Below are positions 62,683 through 64,000 of a stretch of DNA of 64,000 nucleotides, in pieces. A model generated the notes under the pieces. That model was not told the DNA's origin. It made no database searches and saw nothing but the letters and a program-made list of their open reading frames with translations. Within the stretch, counting starts at the first letter, position 1, and every line of letters starts with the position of its first letter. The stretch comes from Actinomadura sp. 6K520 (GTDB lineage: Bacteria; Actinomycetota; Actinomycetes; Streptosporangiales; Streptosporangiaceae): contig NZ_SMLC01000014.1 of NCBI RefSeq assembly GCF_004349245.1, forward strand, positions 1-64,000. The letters run 5' to 3'. The translations under genes were made by a program, and so were the position numbers.

Positions 62683-64000
62683 ATGACCGAGGACGTCCCT
62701 GGGTACCGGGTGCTGGAGCAGGTCGGCGAGGGCGGCTTCAGCGTCGTCTACCGCGCGCACCAGGAGCACCTGGACCGGATGGTCGCGCTGAAGGTCCTGT
62801 CGATCGGCTCGGTCGACGACGCGGCGATGCGCCGCTTCCAGCGGGAGAGCAAGATCACCGGCCGGCTGTCCGGCCATCCCAACATCGTGACCGTGCTGGA
62901 CACCGGCACCACCCGGTCCGGGCGCCCCTACATCGCGATGGAGTACTTCGAGCACGGCGCGCTCACCGACCGGCTCGCCCGGGAGGGGCCGCTGCCGGTC
63001 GCGGACGTGCTGCGCATCGGGGTGAAGATGGCGGGCGCGCTCGCCGCCACCCACGAGACCGACGTCCTGCACCGCGACGTCAAGCCGCAGAACGTGCTGC
63101 TGTCGCGGTACGGGGAGCCCGCGCTCGCCGACTTCGGCATCGCCCGGCTCGTCGACTCCTTCGACGCCACCCACACGCAGGCGTTCACCCCGCACCACGC
63201 CGCGCCCGAGATCCTGGAGGGCAGGCAGCCCGGCGTCGGTTCCGACATCTACTCGCTCGGCTCCACGCTGTACCAGCTCCTCGCGGGGCAGCCCGCGTTC
63301 AAGGGCCCCGCGGGCGAGGGCATCGCGCAGCTGATGCTGCGGATCCTCAGCGACCCGCCGCCGCCGATCCCCCGTGCGGACGTGCCGCCACGGGTGCAGG
63401 AGGTCATCGTGCACGCGATGGCCAAGACGCCCGAGCAGCGGTTCGCGACGGCCGTGGAGTTCGCGCGGGCGCTGCAGAGCGTGCAGTCCGAGCTGGGCCT
63501 GCCCGTCACGGACGTGCCGCACAGCGGCGGCGCCGTCCTGCCGGTTCCGCGGCAGGACGGCGGCACCGGGTCGTCGTCGGGTTTCGCGTCGTCCGACTTC
63601 CCTTCGGGGCCGCGGCCGTCGTTCCCCGACACCTCCGGGCCGCCGCGCGTCCCGGAGTGGGCGCCGACCGCCCAGGCGCCCGCCCTCGGGCACCCGGCTC
63701 CGCCGTCCCCCTGGCATCCGGACGCCTCCCCGCCGCAGACGCCCGACGCCCTCCTCCCGCAGGAGGGCACGCTGCCGCGGCAGCCGCCCCCCGTCCCGCG
63801 GGACGACGCCGCCGCCATGGCCTGGCCCGCGATGCCCGGGGGCCAGGCGCAAGGGCCGCCGGGGGCGGACGATCCGCGTGCGAGCGGCGCCCACACGACG
63901 CCGCACGCCGCCCCGCACCGGCTCGGCCCGCAGCAGCCCCTCCCGCAGCAGCCCGTGCCGCACCAGCACACGCTGGACCAGCCGGGCGACGGCCCGCGGC
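62683..64000 (+). CDS. PknB-like serine/threonine protein kinase, cut by the right edge
   Basis: At least 439 residues, incomplete. Kinase domain residues about 8-265: VGEGGFSVVYRA (P-loop), MVALKVL (Lys), YIAMEYFEHGAL (hinge), VLHRDVKPQNVLL (catalytic loop), ADFGIARL (DFG) and AAPEIL. Then comes a long Pro/Gly-rich linker up to the edge, where a membrane segment and sensor domain might follow. It is a Hanks-type kinase with every catalytic residue. The ATG at 62683 has GAAGGA about 10 bases upstream. Confidence 0.93.
   Translation, partial: MTEDVPGYRVLEQVGEGGFSVVYRAHQEHLDRMVALKVLSIGSVDDAAMRRFQRESKITGRLSGHPNIVTVLDTGTTRSGRPYIAMEYFEHGALTDRLAREGPLPVADVLRIGVKMAGALAATHETDVLHRDVKPQNVLLSRYGEPALADFGIARLVDSFDATHTQAFTPHHAAPEILEGRQPGVGSDIYSLGSTLYQLLAGQPAFKGPAGEGIAQLMLRILSDPPPPIPRADVPPRVQEVIVHAMAKTPEQRFATAVEFARALQSVQSELGLPVTDVPHSGGAVLPVPRQDGGTGSSSGFASSDFPSGPRPSFPDTSGPPRVPEWAPTAQAPALGHPAPPSPWHPDASPPQTPDALLPQEGTLPRQPPPVPRDDAAAMAWPAMPGGQAQGPPGADDPRASGAHTTPHAAPHRLGPQQPLPQQPVPHQHTLDQPGDGPR

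Noticed and set aside
1..64000. CRISPR arrays, tRNA or rRNA genes, transposases, phage genes and attachment sites
   Set aside because: No regularly spaced repeats, cloverleaf-like sequence, rRNA stretches, transposase or integrase proteins were recognised.

Overview
The window is high-GC DNA (about 70% or more by eye) with GTG/TTG starts, strong GGAGG ribosome sites and tightly overlapping genes. Product types such as an F420-type PPOX oxidoreductase, a DUF1707 protein, HelR with a rifamycin-associated element, and a GAP1/double-GTPase island point to an actinomycete. A Thermomonosporaceae genus such as Actinomadura would fit, but that is inference. No rRNA, tRNA, CRISPR array or transposase was seen.

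Region 1 (1-20.4 kb) is the right end of a nonribosomal peptide cluster. Reading leftwards it holds an adenylation protein lacking its C-terminal subdomain (16.5-18.1 kb), a 4234-residue synthetase (3.4-16.1 kb) and the start of a second synthetase that runs off the left edge. Rightwards are an SbnA/SbnB pair that makes L-2,3-diaminopropionate. Module 3 of the large synthetase keeps only the C-terminal piece of an adenylation domain, which is the part missing from the free-standing protein. The two look like halves of one split adenylation domain. Module 4 carries a threonine code and an epimerase, and the next synthetase opens with a D-accepting type condensation domain.

Region 2 (20.4-32 kb) is mixed chromosomal content: Uma2-type nuclease, ArsR plus SRPBCC pair, HelR-type RNA polymerase helicase with a rifamycin-associated element, acyl-CoA dehydrogenase, DUF2000/AraC pair, ADP-ribosylglycohydrolase, PPOX oxidoreductase, enoyl-CoA hydratase, class II aldolase, PfkB sugar kinase and an ACT protein.

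Region 3 (32-42.4 kb) is one rightward operon: GrpE-like, lidless Hsp70, an 887-residue scaffold with beta-sandwich repeats, a zinc-ribbon TRAFAC GTPase, a GAP1-like GTPase-associated protein and a membrane-anchored zinc-ribbon GTPase. It resembles computationally predicted NTP-dependent conflict systems and has no known function.

Region 4 (42.4-50.5 kb) has a Bcr/CflA exporter, TetR and phosphotriesterase around a perfect operator palindrome, a PDZ serine protease, an FdhF/YdeP molybdoenzyme, a LiaF-like DUF1707 protein and a second TetR.

Region 5 (50.6-58.4 kb) looks like an uncharacterised catabolic locus: zinc alcohol dehydrogenase, amidase, D-2-hydroxyacid dehydrogenase, DUF3830, two Asp/Glu racemase-fold proteins, a GntR/FCD regulator and a class III aminotransferase. 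Two near-identical GntR-type palindromes lie on recognisable promoters at 54.12 and 57.14 kb, tying the locus together.

Region 6 (58.4-64 kb) has a secreted lipase, a CaiB/BaiF CoA-transferase, a membrane protein with a sigma-region-4-like N-terminus, and a Ser/Thr kinase cut by the right edge.
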